Source: Cryptomeria japonica (taxonomy: Eukaryota; Streptophyta; Pinopsida; Cupressales; Cupressaceae). From it: a DNA stretch of 62,000 nucleotides. The position numbers and the translations under genes are program-made. Below are positions 15,562 through 27,160 of this stretch, one piece after another; the first letter of the stretch is position 1; each line of letters begins with the position of its first letter. The stretch is taken from assembly GCF_030272615.1 (NCBI RefSeq), contig NC_081408.1, positions 616,092,476-616,154,475 of the forward strand. Reading direction: 5' to 3'. A model generated the notes under the pieces. The model saw nothing but the letters and a program-made list of their open reading frames with translations. It did not search any database and was not told where the DNA came from.

Positions 15562-16630
15562 ATTAATGTGCAAGCAAAGTGTTGGTTCAAAGAAAATTTG
15601 ATGTCTAGGAGATACCAGTTCTGAACTTGATTGATCACGAACCAGATGAAGAGCGAGGTATTCAGTTTGTTTTGAAGCGATGAAACTAAACAGAGTTGAT
15701 TAAAGAGAAACTGATCCCGAACTTGATTGAACTAGGACCGATGAAGAGCAAAGATACCGAACTTGAACTTGATTGATCAAGAAGCAGATCTTACTGATTT
15801 AAAACTTGATTGAACTAGACACAGTGAGCGAAGAGAAAACCGATCTTGAACTTGATTGATCAAGACACAATGAGTGAAGATAAACTGTCCATCTTGATTC
15901 AATGCAATGAAACTGAACACCTGCTTAGATTGAGTGTGTGATCAAAGATACTCTTTAAACCCTTGATTGAGTTTAAACAAATAATCAGCTTGATGAAAAT
16001 CGATGAACCTGATTAACGTTAAGAGACTGATTTAGACAAAGATAATATCAGCTTGACTTGAAGTGATGAAACTGATATGCCCCTAGAGATTGATATGATG
16101 AAGCTTAGCTTCTTGACTTGTAACAAAGGTCTTTGAAATAAATTCTTGACTTTGAGGTCACGAGTATGCCCCCTCAGGAGCGAAATCGAAAGATAGCGAG
16201 GGTTGCGCAGTGATTGTAGGCAATTTTTGGCGATGATAATGATTTGAGCACAAAAAATGATTCAGATGAATTTTTGAAATTTTGGCGTTGATTGATGAGA
16301 AATTGAGCGTGAAATTGATTTGTAGAATAAATTGAGATTCAACATTGATTCATTAGAAAATGAGCGCGAATTGAAGAAAGAATGAGCTTTTGATGAAAAG
16401 TGCTAAGTTGTCCAAATTGTATTGAAATTGACTAGGAAAATGATCTCGGATTTCGATTTCGATCTCAAAAATGGAATCAGAATGAGCAAATTAGCTAAGA
16501 GTACAATTTTCATGTCCATCGGAGCAAGTTGAAAAATTAGGGTTTTGTCTATATATGGGGTAAAAGTGTCATTTTCAATTCATTTTAATCCTCCAAGTTT
16601 GAAAATTCAAAAAACCTTCTGTGAAGAAAA
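15562..16630. repeat. Element D 3' untranslated region with degenerate repeats
   Basis: No gag-pol domain is present. AACTTGATTGA recurs at about 15624, 15720, 15766, 15803 and 15849, with GATCAAGA or GAACTAG following, so the block 15620-15900 is a degenerate tandem array with steps near 40-48 bp. Related CTTGATTGAG/CTTGACTTG motifs continue to about 16140. Repeat blocks in this position are common in Tat/Ogre elements. Confidence 0.65.
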
Positions 16631-18986
16631 ATGGTGATTCCCACACATGAGCATCGATTCGAGTGCCAAAGATGACATAATCGACCGCAGAACTATGAGC
16701 CAGCGGTAAGTGATCGATCTTATACCTTTTAATCATTTCAAAATTAAATTTTTTTGTTGAATTTTTTATTTTTTTGGCATGTTGAAGTCAAGCATTATCA
16801 TTTTGTCGTGCGAGGTAGGATCCTGTCTCGTACGACAAACTGATGAAGTTTGTTTTATTGTTTAAAGTCACTAGTTTTGTCATCTTGCATACACCCTTCT
16901 GTTGTACGAGTACCTTCAAAATTGCCCATGTTGTCGTTCTAATGCTAGTCCTGTGTCATATCAGACTGTTTTGTCATACTAGACCAATTCCTGACTCATA
17001 CGAGTTGCTGCCTTTGTGATGTTTTGTTGTATGAAAATCAGCGAGTCTTTTTGAAGGTGCAAACTTTTAATTTTGATTTTGCAGTTGATGTAGTTGGATT
17101 TGCATGATGTTTTGCTTCTCTTAAAGGCTAATTTGAAATATTTCCTGATGATCTTTTGTTTGATTTTTGCAGGTTCGATTGCCCCATGTGTTGTTCAGAT
17201 GTGTATATCCACCTACGATGACATTAGTTTGTCATTTATCTGATGTTGACCGGGCACATATAGATTTGTGCGGATTGACTCATCTTCTCGAGTTGCCTGA
17301 TATCCGTGTGAATCACAGTATGCTCCCTGCATTAGTTGAGAGGCTCCATTCAGAGCATAACACGTTTCATTTACCAGTTGGGGAGATAACGATCACTCTC
17401 GAGGATGTATACAAGATTCTTCATATCCCTTTTGCTTGGGGTAAGGGAGATTATGATGCAGCACAACGTCCTGGGCTACTAGCTGTGAGACAGGTATTTA
17501 GGGATGCAGACATTCTGACACGTTCTATCAGTTGGGACATGATGATGACCAGGTACAGTGAGGACTTTCCACTGGCTTGCGTCTTGGTAGGTTTCATCAG
17601 CTGCTTTCTTATGCCGGACAGGGGACAACAAGGGTTTTTATGTGAATGGGGTAGGATGTTGGAGAGACTTGTGGAGAAACCCCAGAGGTTAGGATGGGGT
17701 TCATGTATATTGGCACACATGTATTGCGAGATGCATGAGATTGTATATAGGGATGGGAAGAGTATGGCTGCAGGAGTTTTGATTTTACAGATATGGGCTT
17801 GGGAGCACCTCCCAGTATGTAGATCGATTGTGGATGATGCCAGAGATCCACAACAGCCTATTGTTTACCGATATTCTGGATATATTACGCAGCCCCATCT
17901 GGGCAAGACAAATTATTGAAGGTGATAGCTAGACGACTTGATAGTCATGATATGGAGACCGTATAGGGTTTTGGAGCCTTGGGATGATTGGAGAGTTGTG
18001 CATAAGGACCTATTCATGACGCGACCTCTCATAGGTAGATCACATACAGTGGTCGAGCGATTTGTTGTTACTCAAGTGATGAGGCAGTATGGTAGACCTC
18101 AGAGAATCTCGCAAGAGTTTACTACATACGCGCGTTATGCAGATGAGGAGAGGCGGGGATGGGCGCCGAGGCTATCATACGCCATAGGCATGTAGGAGAT
18201 GACTGGGTTACCATGGCTGAGATGGGATTACATGGATGATATTGTAGATGTGGGGGTATTGCCCCAGTACAGGGATTGATTCCAGTAGCAGTCGTTCCCT
18301 AGGTTTACGGATCCAGTAGAGAAGGCACCTCTGATAGAAGAGGTTGAGGATGATGCCCCCGCGTAGGCACAGGGATAGGGACAGAGGCATGGACTGAGAG
18401 CTGAGGCTCTAAGGCGAACAGGTGGTGATCCTGGCACTAGCAACAGTAGGGTGCCAGTTGGTGGTAGGCAGCACCAGAGAAGAGAGGGTGGATCCCTAGG
18501 GAATGTTGGCATGAGGTTGAGTGGAGCTAGGGTGACAGAGGGTGGAGGAGAGGAGGAGAGAGTAGCTTCCAGACAGGTGAGACAGAGGAGAGATGATCAG
18601 GGTAGAGTTGGAGGTGGAGATGGAGGCGGAGAGCCTGCGAGGGAGCAGGGAGCAGGGAGCAAGGAGCAGTTGATGCAGCGCGGTCGATGAGAGCACGCTT
18701 GGCGAGTCTGTAGTCATAGTTGACAGTGGCACAGACTTAGCTGGCGGAGCAAGACCGACAACTAGCAGAGATGAGGGCAGATCGAGACACTTTGCGGCAG
18801 GAGGTACTCCATCAGACAAGTCGGGCAACCTACTATGTTGCAGCGTATAGCGTAGCAGTTCCAGTAGCATAGCAGGTTGTACCCTATTCTCAGTATATGG
18901 CTCGATCTGAGGGAGCTTAGGCACCTAGGCAGGATTCGAGTCAGCAGGCTCCACCACCTGGCGATGAGGGAGAGGCAGAGAGCTAG
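16631..18986 (+). pseudogene. Antisense plant mobile domain (PMD) gene of element D, spliced, decayed
   Basis: A plant-mobile-domain protein (the MAIN/MAIL1 and transposon-associated family) is encoded opposite to D's gag-pol, between pol and the 3' LTR. A proposed first exon (16631-16705, 25 codons, one TGA) ends at a GTAAGT donor. An intron of 467 bp ends at TTTTTGCAG, and exon 2 starts at 17173 in phase. PMD motifs include LSDVDRAHIDLCGL near 17236, FHLPVGEITITLEDVYKIL near 17370, then DIIW-like MIWRPYRVLEPW near 17944 and VTQVMRQYGRPQRI near 18067. A Gly/Arg/Glu-rich linker follows (about 18400-18680), then a short coiled-coil tail ending at 18986 in another frame. Stops (17917, 18193 and others) show that it is dead. 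The family is known nuclear protein cargo of transposons; its role here is unknown. Confidence 0.8.
16706..17172 (+). other. Probable intron in the PMD gene
   Basis: A consensus donor GCG|GTAAGT and a pyrimidine-rich acceptor TTTTTGCAG|GTT frame a 467-bp stretch with many stops. Joining the sides keeps the reading phase. A second TTTTGCAG lies at about 17076-17083. The intron contains TCGTACGA at 16828-16835 and related GTCGTGCGAG and TCATACGAG sites that recur in D's other non-coding parts. Confidence 0.65.
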
Positions 18987-19386
18987 ATCTTTTTATGTAG
19001 CTCTTAGATTTTTTGTGTAGACACACCCATTTTTTATAGCCCTTACGATTCTTGCTCCGATGGGAGTTTGTATATGTCAATTGACATTATTTTGTATGCT
19101 GAGACTTTATCATTATATATACGAGATCTTGATTTGATTTAATTGTACTTGTGTTGATTGATTATGAGATGTTGTTCTATATGCTTTATTATATATGTAT
19201 GCATATCTTTTCAGTATGGATGTATGTAATGCAAATGAATATGGATGTTTGTTTTTGTTTCCTTTGATATGCAAATAAATGATGAAAATGAGTATCTAGG
19301 AATGCAAATTTTTCATTTTCTTATGTAGTAAGATGAATGCAAATTAATGATAATGAAATGCATGAATCTATATAAAATGTGTATGT
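18987..19386. other. Element D spacer after the PMD gene
   Basis: AT-rich sequence, probably the 3' end of the antisense PMD transcript, with repeated ATGCAAAT-type words. No ORF is present. The LINE begins near its right end, but the exact 5' junction is not fixed. Confidence 0.5.
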
Positions 19387-20940
19387 ATGCAGCTAAAAAT
19401 GAGGAACACGGGAGAGGAGAGGCAAGGGGAGCGGCAAGCGGGAAATTCAAATTTCAAATCTGGGAATGGCGGATTTCTTGGGGATGGCAATCTTTCTGCG
19501 GGTGGAATTGGTAATCAAGTTGGTTTCCAGGCATCTCAAGGTACTGAAGGGGACAAGGCGATAGTCAAATTAGTGGAAGACAAAGATTCCAAAAATGGGG
19601 ACCCACATGATAGAGGTAAGGAAAAAAAATGGTCTTCACTTTTTGGAGTGAGGCCGTTGGTGAAATTTGGGCTTACGGAAGTTAAAAATATATTTGATCC
19701 TGCGACAAGGGTTGTTGCTATTTATGTTCCGGATAAACTGGTGGATCTCACTATGTCTGGATTAGCTATGACCTTAGTTGGAAGGGTTGTTGGTTTTAGG
19801 CCTAACATTGATGTTGTTAGGAATTTTATAAGGAGGAAATGGGTTCTCAAAGGTCAAGTAGATGTGGCGGCTTTGCCTAGGGGTTTTTTTACCTTTGCTT
19901 TTAATTCTGAAGAAGACATGAATAAAGCTCTATGTGAAGGACCATGGATGTTCGACAAGTCAATCTTGGCTTTATAGAAATGGGCTCCAAACCTCTCTCT
20001 TGACGAGTCCTTTTTTGTGTTGATGCCTGTGTGGACGCGTCTCCCTGGCCTCCCGCTGGAGTTCTGGAATGAGGAAGTCTTCAAGGGGATAGCGAGTTCA
20101 TTTGGAGAACTTCTCTCGATCGATTCGATGACTGCAACAAAATCAAGGTTGGTTTTTGTCCGTATCTATGTTAATGTTAATCAAATGACGGATATGCCTC
20201 AATCTATTGAGATTATATCTAAATTGGGGAAATAGACCCAAGTGATTGAATATGAATCTCTCCCGTTTGCTTGTTTTAATTGAAAAAAGTCAGGTCATTG
20301 GGCAAAATCTTGCCCACTCAAGAAGAGTAAGAGTGGTAAGAGAGACAATAGTTTGAAGTAGAAATGGCAAACGAAAGGTAAGAGAGAAGACCCACCAGCA
20401 GAGTGTGTTCCTGATAAGGAAGTGATTGAGTTGAAAAATGAGGATAAGAAGGATATGAATAGTAATAATGAAAAATTTGTTTATGCCTGCTCTAATAATC
20501 AAATAGAAAGTATCAAAGAGGAAGAGCAAAGGATAGAGGCAAATGCTCAAAAATCTGATTCAGAGGACGAGAAGCGAGGGTTTGTCAGTTAGGATAAAGT
20601 TGAGGAAAGTTCCAATGATGATGCATCTGCCTCATCTAATACAAAAGCAAACAGGGGAGACTTCAATGAAGTGCAGGACTATAACATTTCAGATTTTGAG
20701 CCTCTTTTGTTATTAACCAATGGAAGCCCTAAGCCATCTCAATGCAAAACCCCATCTAATAGTTTGGAAACGGTGGCTCTGGAGGGACATCTTAGGAATC
20801 TCAGTACTAAAGAAGGGAAATTGAATAATGGAGGACCCAATGGAGGTATCTCAACTAGAAGCAAGAATAAGAAAATGCCAGATGTTGGAAGCCACAGCAA
20901 AAAGCAGGGGAGACCTTCTCTAAAAAATCAAAGGGAATAG
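19387..20940 (+). pseudogene. LINE G ORF1, DUF4283 and zinc knuckle protein
   Basis: ORF1 of plant L1 elements is an RNA-binding chaperone. One frame of about 517 codons contains a glycine-rich start, the DUF4283 core (VVGFRPNIDVVRNFIRRKW near 19788, GPWMFDKSILAL near 19942, VWTRLPGLPLEFWNEEVF near 20029) and a zinc knuckle at about 20270-20310 followed by a polar Lys/Ser-rich tail. Stops lie at about 19975, 20233, 20281, 20359 and 20590. The one at 20281 replaces the second cysteine of the knuckle, so even readthrough would lose zinc binding. It ends 68 bp before ORF2. Confidence 0.88.
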
Positions 20941-21008
20941 GAAAGTTGGAAGAACCGTGTTGATGGAACACATAGCTCCATCAAGTCAGCCTTATCCCCA
21001 GTTAAAGT

Positions 21009-24000
21009 ATGAAGATAATTTCTTGGAATATAAGAGGGCTAAATGCCCCCCATAAGCAAGATGTGTTACGTAATATTATAAGAGATCATAAACCGGATGT
21101 TGTCCTTGTTCAGGAAACTAAGATGTGTAAGGATAAAGTGGAAAGGATTAGAATATTAAAAAATAATGGAGTTATAGGAACCAGTTCGGAGGGTGCCTCT
21201 GGAGGAACAATGATTTTTTGGAACCAAAATACTATTTTAGATAAGGAAATCATTTTAGAAGTCAATATGACCTCAGTTCTGCTCGAGCATATTAAGGATA
21301 ACTTATTTTGGGTTATCACTAATGTCCATGCACCTAACACTAAAGCTGGGAGATCTAAATATTGGAGAAGCCTTGCTGAAGACAGATTAAATTTTGTTGA
21401 TAAAAGCTGGATAATAATGGGAGATTTCAATACACCGCTTAAAGAGGATGAGAAGATGGGAGGCCTTCCCTTGCAGCTAGAAGGAAAACAAGATCTCATG
21501 GACTTTATTAATGATCAAGCTCTTATGGATGTGGATCTCCAAGGGATTAATTATACCTGGACCAATCGTAGAGCTAGAGCTGATCTTATTCAAGTAAGGT
21601 TAGATAGATCCTTGATCTCTTCTGAGTGGTTATCTAAGTATAGTTGTTCTTTGGCGTCTATTATTAAGATTGGATTTGATCATTTCTCTATTTCTTTTAC
21701 CGCTAATTCTTTTTCTGGTAAGAGAAATTTCCCTTTTAGATTTGAAAAAGCGTGGTTATCCCATCTGTCTCTGGAAGTTTATGTTGTTGATTGGTGGAGC
21801 TCTTAGGTTGAGGAAACAACTTTATTTAGAATAGCCAAAAAGCTCAACATTATAAAGGCCAAAATCAAAAGTTGGAACAAAGAGATATTTGGTGATATCT
21901 TCAAAAGTAAAGCCCAAATTAAGACTGAAATTAAGGAAGTCCAAGATAAAATCCAAGAGGAAGGGCTTTCAGAGGATTTGAGATCTGTTGAAAATGGTTT
22001 GTTGTCTAAATACCACACAATTATCTCTAATGAAGAGACGTTTTGGAGACAAAGATCAAGAGCCTTGTATTTGAAGGAAGGTGATAAAAACACCCAGTTA
22101 TTTCACTTAACTGCTCTAAAGCACAGGGCGGTTAACAGGATTTCCAGGTTATCTTGTAATAGGGGGATTTTATCGGATAAAATGACATAAGAAAGGAAGC
22201 TCTGGATTTTTTTAGCAATCTCTTGGGAGAAGTGGATGATCTAGATTTCAGTAATCAAGACCTTCTTTTGCAGGCTATCCCTCCCATCTTGAATGAGGAT
22301 GACAACAAAAATCTCTCTCGGATACCTTCTTTTCAGGAAATCAAAAAGGCGGTGTTTTCTTTTCAGGGAGATAAGTCTCCTGGTCCAGATGGTTTTCCAA
22401 TGTTCTTCTTCCAATCCTTTTGGCACATTGTGGAGATTGATATCTGTAATGGAGTTAAATAATTCTTTGGTTCTAGAAGGCATTTAAAAGAATTGAATGT
22501 GACCTTCATTGTTCTAATTCCGAAGATTTCAGGAGCTGACTCTCTTAATAAGTTCAGACCAATTAGCCTTTGTAATTATGTTTACAAGATTTTGTCTAAG
22601 GTTCTTACTTCTAAAATGCTGGATATTCTTCCCAAAATTATTTCATCTCAGCAAAATGGTTTCATCCCTGATAGACAGATTTTGGATTCCATTATTTCAG
22701 TTCATGAAAATATTCACTCTCTAACGGCTGCTAAAAATCAAGTTTTTTTTCTTAAGCTAGATATGTCTAAAGCCTATGATAGAGTAAATTGGCAATTTCT
22801 TTTCAGAGTTATGAAAGCTTTTGGGTTTGGGGAAAAAGTTATTCAGTTCGGCTCTCAGTTGATGGAAACTTCCTCCTCTATTGTTATTGTTAATGGATCC
22901 CCTTCCAGTTTCTTCAAAAGCACTAGAGGTCTAAGACAGGGGGATCCCATTTCCCCTATCTTGTTTACTATTTTAGCTGAAAGTTTGAGTAGATTTATAA
23001 TTAAAAATGTGGAAGAAGGTAATCTCAAAGGCCTGAAACCTTCATCTTCCAATGTAACTTGTACTCATGAACAATTTGTTGATGATTCAATTACTATGGG
23101 GGAAGATATTATTAGGGAAGCAAGAAATATGAAGAATGTTATGTATACTTATGAATCTGCTTCTGGCCAAAAAATTAATTGGGATAAGAGCTCGTTGTTC
23201 TTCATCAATACCCCTGTTGAAAGACAAATAAGGATTGAAAGAATTCTTGGATGTAAAATTGCTGAGTTTCCCTCTACTTACTTGGGGCTTCCCCTTTGTA
23301 TTAAGCCTTCAGAGAATTTCTAGATGAAGCTGGTTGACAGATTCAACTCTAAGTTGGCTGGTTGGAAAGGGGCTATCCTTAGTCAAGCGGGCAAGGTTAC
23401 GCTGCTTAAAGCCACTCTCCAAAACTTTCCTATTTATGCCCTTAGTCTGTTTAAAATCCCTAGAAAGTTTGTGGAGGCAATTGAAATAATCCAAAAAAAA
23501 ATTCTTTGGTCGGGAGTGGAAGACAAGAATAGGATTCCCCTTATTGCTTGGAACAAAATTTGTTCTCCTAAGGCTTCTGGGGGGTTGGGTTTAAGGAATA
23601 TTAGTTCTATGAATAATGCCTTGTTAGCAAAATAAATTTGGAGAATGAAAGGGGAGGAAAGAGAATGGAATTTAATCTCGAAAAAGAAATATCTTTATAT
23701 GCAACCTTCTGAGGAAGAATTTATGGATAACCCTTTTACTATTGAAGGTTCTGCAATTTGGAATGCAGTTCAAACGGCTAAAAGTTGGGTTGCTGCTGGA
23801 AGAATGTGGAAATTAAGGAATGGAAGAATTATCAGATTTGGGGAAGACAGATGGCTTCTGGATAAACCTTTGGAGGATATTCCAATCCTTAAAGATTGGA
23901 AAGATTGGTTCAAAAATAGGTGTGTTGGCTTGGTTAGAGACTATTGGACAAATGGGAAATGGACTGAGTTCAGCCAGCAATGTCCGGGATTAAAGTTTCT

Positions 24001-25190
24001 TGAGATTCTGCTTTCTTCTAAAATTCTGAGCGACAATAAAGAGGATAGTTTGATTTGGAGGGAGACCTCGGATGGGAATTACTCTGTGTCTTCGGCTGTG
24101 GCTATCCACAACAAAGTTTTGGAAGAGATTCCTATTTGGGCTAAAGTGTGGAATAAGAAGTTAATTCCTAAAGTTAATATCTTTTTTTGGATTTTTATCC
24201 AAAATAAGGTGTTGACTCTTGATAACCTCCAAAAGCGTGGATTTGTTTATCCTAACATGTGTTCTCTTTGTTGTAAGGAAGAGGAGTCTTCTTGTCACAT
24301 TCTCTACCAGTGTACTTTCAGCCAGGAAATTTGGAAAATTATTTTTAGTAGGTGGAAGTTGAGCTAGGTTTTCCCGAACTCTCTGGGGGAGTCCTGATAG
24401 CAATGGTACTGTCCTAATTCCAACCCTAAGAATGTTGAGCTATGAAAACTTACTCTCCCTAATGTTATCTGGAACATCTAGAAGGAGCGCAACAATAGGA
24501 TTTTTAGGGATAAAAGTGTTAACCCTGAAGTTGTGGTGGATAAAATCTATAGAGGTATATTTGAATGTTTAAATGGAACTGATCATGGTTTAGCGGCTAA
24601 AGAAGACTTTAATGATAGATGGAACCTCTCTATTATCAAATCAAGTAAGGATAAGGGTAGGCATGGTCTGGTGTGGTGCTTTCCATCTCAGGGATGGATA
24701 AAGGCCAAATTTGATGGGGTGTCGAAGGGGAATCCAGGTAAAGCTGTTTATGGGGGCATTGTCAGGAATTTTGATGGAAGTTGCCTTGTGGCAATCGATG
24801 GCCCCCTGGGTAGTCAAACTAGTCATTATGCATAAGCATCTGCAACTTTGAATACTTTGATTATTGCTAAGAATCTAAATCATGATAACTTATGGCTGGA
24901 GGGAGACTCACTAAATATTATCAAGTCCCTGAAGGGGGAAACTGAGCCATCGTGGTCTGTAGAAAACATAATTTTTAAAGCTAGAGAAATTATTGCTAGC
25001 TTTAAAGTTATTATAATTGAACATGCCTTTAGAGAAAAAAAATTGGTTGCGGATGGCCTAACGAACCTAGCCGTTAATTTTGAAGCTCAAAGCATTTGGT
25101 ACGGGGAAGGTAATATTAATTTTAATATTACAGATCTTCTAAGAAAGGATAGATTCATGGGGAAAGAGGGACCGCACAATCAATTATGAT
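21009..25190 (+). pseudogene. LINE G ORF2, endonuclease, reverse transcriptase and RNase H
   Basis: ORF2 nicks target DNA and copies LINE RNA at the nick. The apurinic-type endonuclease spans about residues 1-230 (SWNIRGLN, VLVQETKM, IMGDFNTPL, DHFSISF). RT follows, with RPISLCNYVYKILSKVL near 22556, FLKLDMSKAYDRVNW near 22750, GLRQGDPISP near 22930 and catalytic FVDD near 23080, where FADD is usual. A zf-RVT domain (KVNIFFWIFIQNKVLT, then a CSLC...H...C cluster) lies near 24170-24330, and RNase H (KAKFDGVSKGNPG near 24704, EGDS near 24898) ends it. A frameshift near 22190-22220 and stops at about 21804, 23321, 23633, 24365 and 24833 disable it. The 24833 stop falls where the RNase H glutamate is expected. 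Confidence 0.93.
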
Positions 25191-25227
25191 AGTTGTAATG
25201 AGTAATCTACACATTTATAGAAAGGTT

Positions 25228-26963
25228 ATGATTACTTGGCAAAGTGGCAGAATCCTAAACAAAGATATTAATCCTCTGCACACTTTGTGGGTTAACATTT
25301 TCAAAATTTCGAGAGACAACGGGAAGGAATCTCCGAAATTATAGAAGAACAAAGTTGGTATTTTGAACTTGAATATGGGAGGGGATCTAAGAAGGGAGGA
25401 ACTAGATAATATCTCCAGATGGAAGGAAATGTCAAAGGTATGGACTAAGCTGGAAAAAAGGTTTATGACAAATTTCATGGAGAAGCTGGTCGATTACAAT
25501 AAAGGTAGGGTTAATCTTGCAGTCTCTAAAATTCCTGAAAAATTAGAGTAACGAGTATTTTAAAATTCACGGTGTGAGGTTTAAATTGGATGTGGGCCTC
25601 ATAGCGACTGTAACTGGTATGCCCCATTGAGGTCTCAATTTTTTTAGAGATTTGAAAGTTTCTAACGCGGTTAAGCTTTTTCTGCGCAAGGAGAAGGAGA
25701 GGGCAAAAATTGGTAAAGCAACGGGGGGTTATTATGATGCTTCCAACATTAAGAAAATTTGGGGTTGTGTGTTGAATGCTATCATGGAATACATTACAGT
25801 GGAGGGTCATTTTACTAGGGGCCCACACATACCATTTTGTGTTGTTAAATCATTTCAAGCATGAGAAAAGGGTTTCCCTGCCCTACTACCTCTTCAGGTC
25901 TATGTCGAGGTCTCTTAATAAGCACAACAAGAATCCTTCGAATCTAGTGCTTCATTGTGGCCTCATTTTGCTCATATATGAGCACTGCAAAATCCTTTCT
26001 ATCTAGGAAAATAAGAGATTGTTTGCATCTCTAGGGAAAGGCAAGAGAAAGGAGGAGGAAGCCGAACCCAACAAGGAAGAGTCGACTCACAACAAAAAGA
26101 GCAAAAGTGCTACTGGGATGAAAATCCAAGAGGACAAGAATGATTCAAAGGATACCGAAAAAGATGGTAGTGAGATGAAAATGGATGAGTCTGGAGGGGA
26201 GGAAAGTTGGAAAGATGAGGAAGTGGGGGAAGAGGAAGGTGAAGCTGAGGACATGTCCGACCAAGATAGTACTACTCACAGTGCTAGCTTAGGCAATGAC
26301 AACAGCCAGCCAATGGAGGAGAAGGATGATAAGATTAATGAGGAAAAAGAAATTGATATTGAGAAGGAGAAGAATAAGGAACCCGAGCAGGAAACGGTTA
26401 AGGAGAATCTGAGCAAGGATAAGGAGTGTGCTGGAGAAGGGTTATTTCTGGATAATCTCAAAAACCTAACTAAGGCTAGATTGGGTTTTGACAGGTGGAA
26501 TTATGAATTTATAAAGAATCTGGAAAAAAATGGGAAGTAGTTGGAAGAGAAAAGGAAGGAAGGTGAAAGGTACCAGAAGCAATGGAAGCAGGACATGGAG
26601 GAAAAAGATAAGAAGATGGAAGCTTCGATTGATAATTTGGAGGAAGGAAAAACTGCAATGAAAAATCCGTTGGGAGTGACTCTAGATATCTTGACAGTTG
26701 TCACTAAGAACCTAGAGGTAATCTCTAAGGTCCTTGAAAGCTCCAGCTCTCCCAAACCGGTCGTGGACCTTGACATTGATGAAGATGCAATCGAGTTTGG
26801 GATTGCAGAAAGTACTCCTAGTGGAGCGGCAAAGAGAACAAGGGCAAGCATGAAGAAAGTTGTTGTGGCCTCTTCTAAGAAAATCCCTAAACTTAGGGAT
26901 AATATTAAAGAACTGTATTGGATTAGCAGAAACTTGGCTAATGCCCTGAAAAACATAAAGTAG
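25228..26963 (+). pseudogene. LINE G extra ORF3, unknown conserved domain plus acidic coiled coil
   Basis: An ATG 40 bp after ORF2 opens a reading of about 575 codons with a few stops (about 25345, 25549, 25627, 26004, 26538) and shifts near 25550 and 25820. The first part has YFKIHGVRFKLDVGLIATVT near 25556 and then a helical stretch ending in VSLPYYLFRSMSRSLNKH near 25880. This resembles the conserved domain seen in some plant transposon extra ORFs, but I cannot name the family with certainty. From about 26019 it is a Glu/Lys-rich, low-complexity coiled-coil tail ending in a basic segment (KRTRASMKKVVVASSKKIPK). The LINE 3' end follows directly, so the ORF lies inside the LINE. Function unknown. 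Confidence 0.65.
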
Positions 26964-27160
26964 TTCCTTTTCTGTGCTTTGTCTGTTTTGGCCGGTCGTT
27001 GCTGGTTTTGTGGGGCTTTTTTGCTAGATTTTGCTAGTTGCTATGCTGGTTTTTCAGATGTATGTTTCTTCTTGTTTCTTAATGCTCTTTTTTTCTTAAT
27101 GATCTTTTGTAAAGGGTTTCGAGGACCCTTCAAAACCTGCTTTTACCGTAATAAAAAACA
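26964..27160 (+). other. LINE G 3' untranslated end and A-rich tail
   Basis: A T/G-rich stretch is followed by the small inverted pair GGGTTTCGAGGACCC, then TTTTACCGTAATAAAAAACAT. Ends of this kind close many plant L1 elements. The tail is short, and the target duplication after it is not clear. Confidence 0.6.

Larger units (their letters stand above)
19387..27160 (+). mobile_element. L1-type LINE (element G) with three ORFs
   Basis: The order is ORF1 (DUF4283, zinc knuckle), ORF2 (endonuclease, RT, zinc-binding domain, RNase H), then an additional ORF3. A short 3' end follows, GGGTTTCGAGGACCCTT then TTTTACCGTAATAAAAAA, which resembles plant LINE tails. There is no LTR. It sits in the non-coding part of element D beyond pol. 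I could not fix the target duplication; AGCTAAAAATGA (about 19391) and AGCTAAGAAATGA (about 27211) are a weak candidate. Stops and at least two frameshifts make it inactive. Confidence 0.88.
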
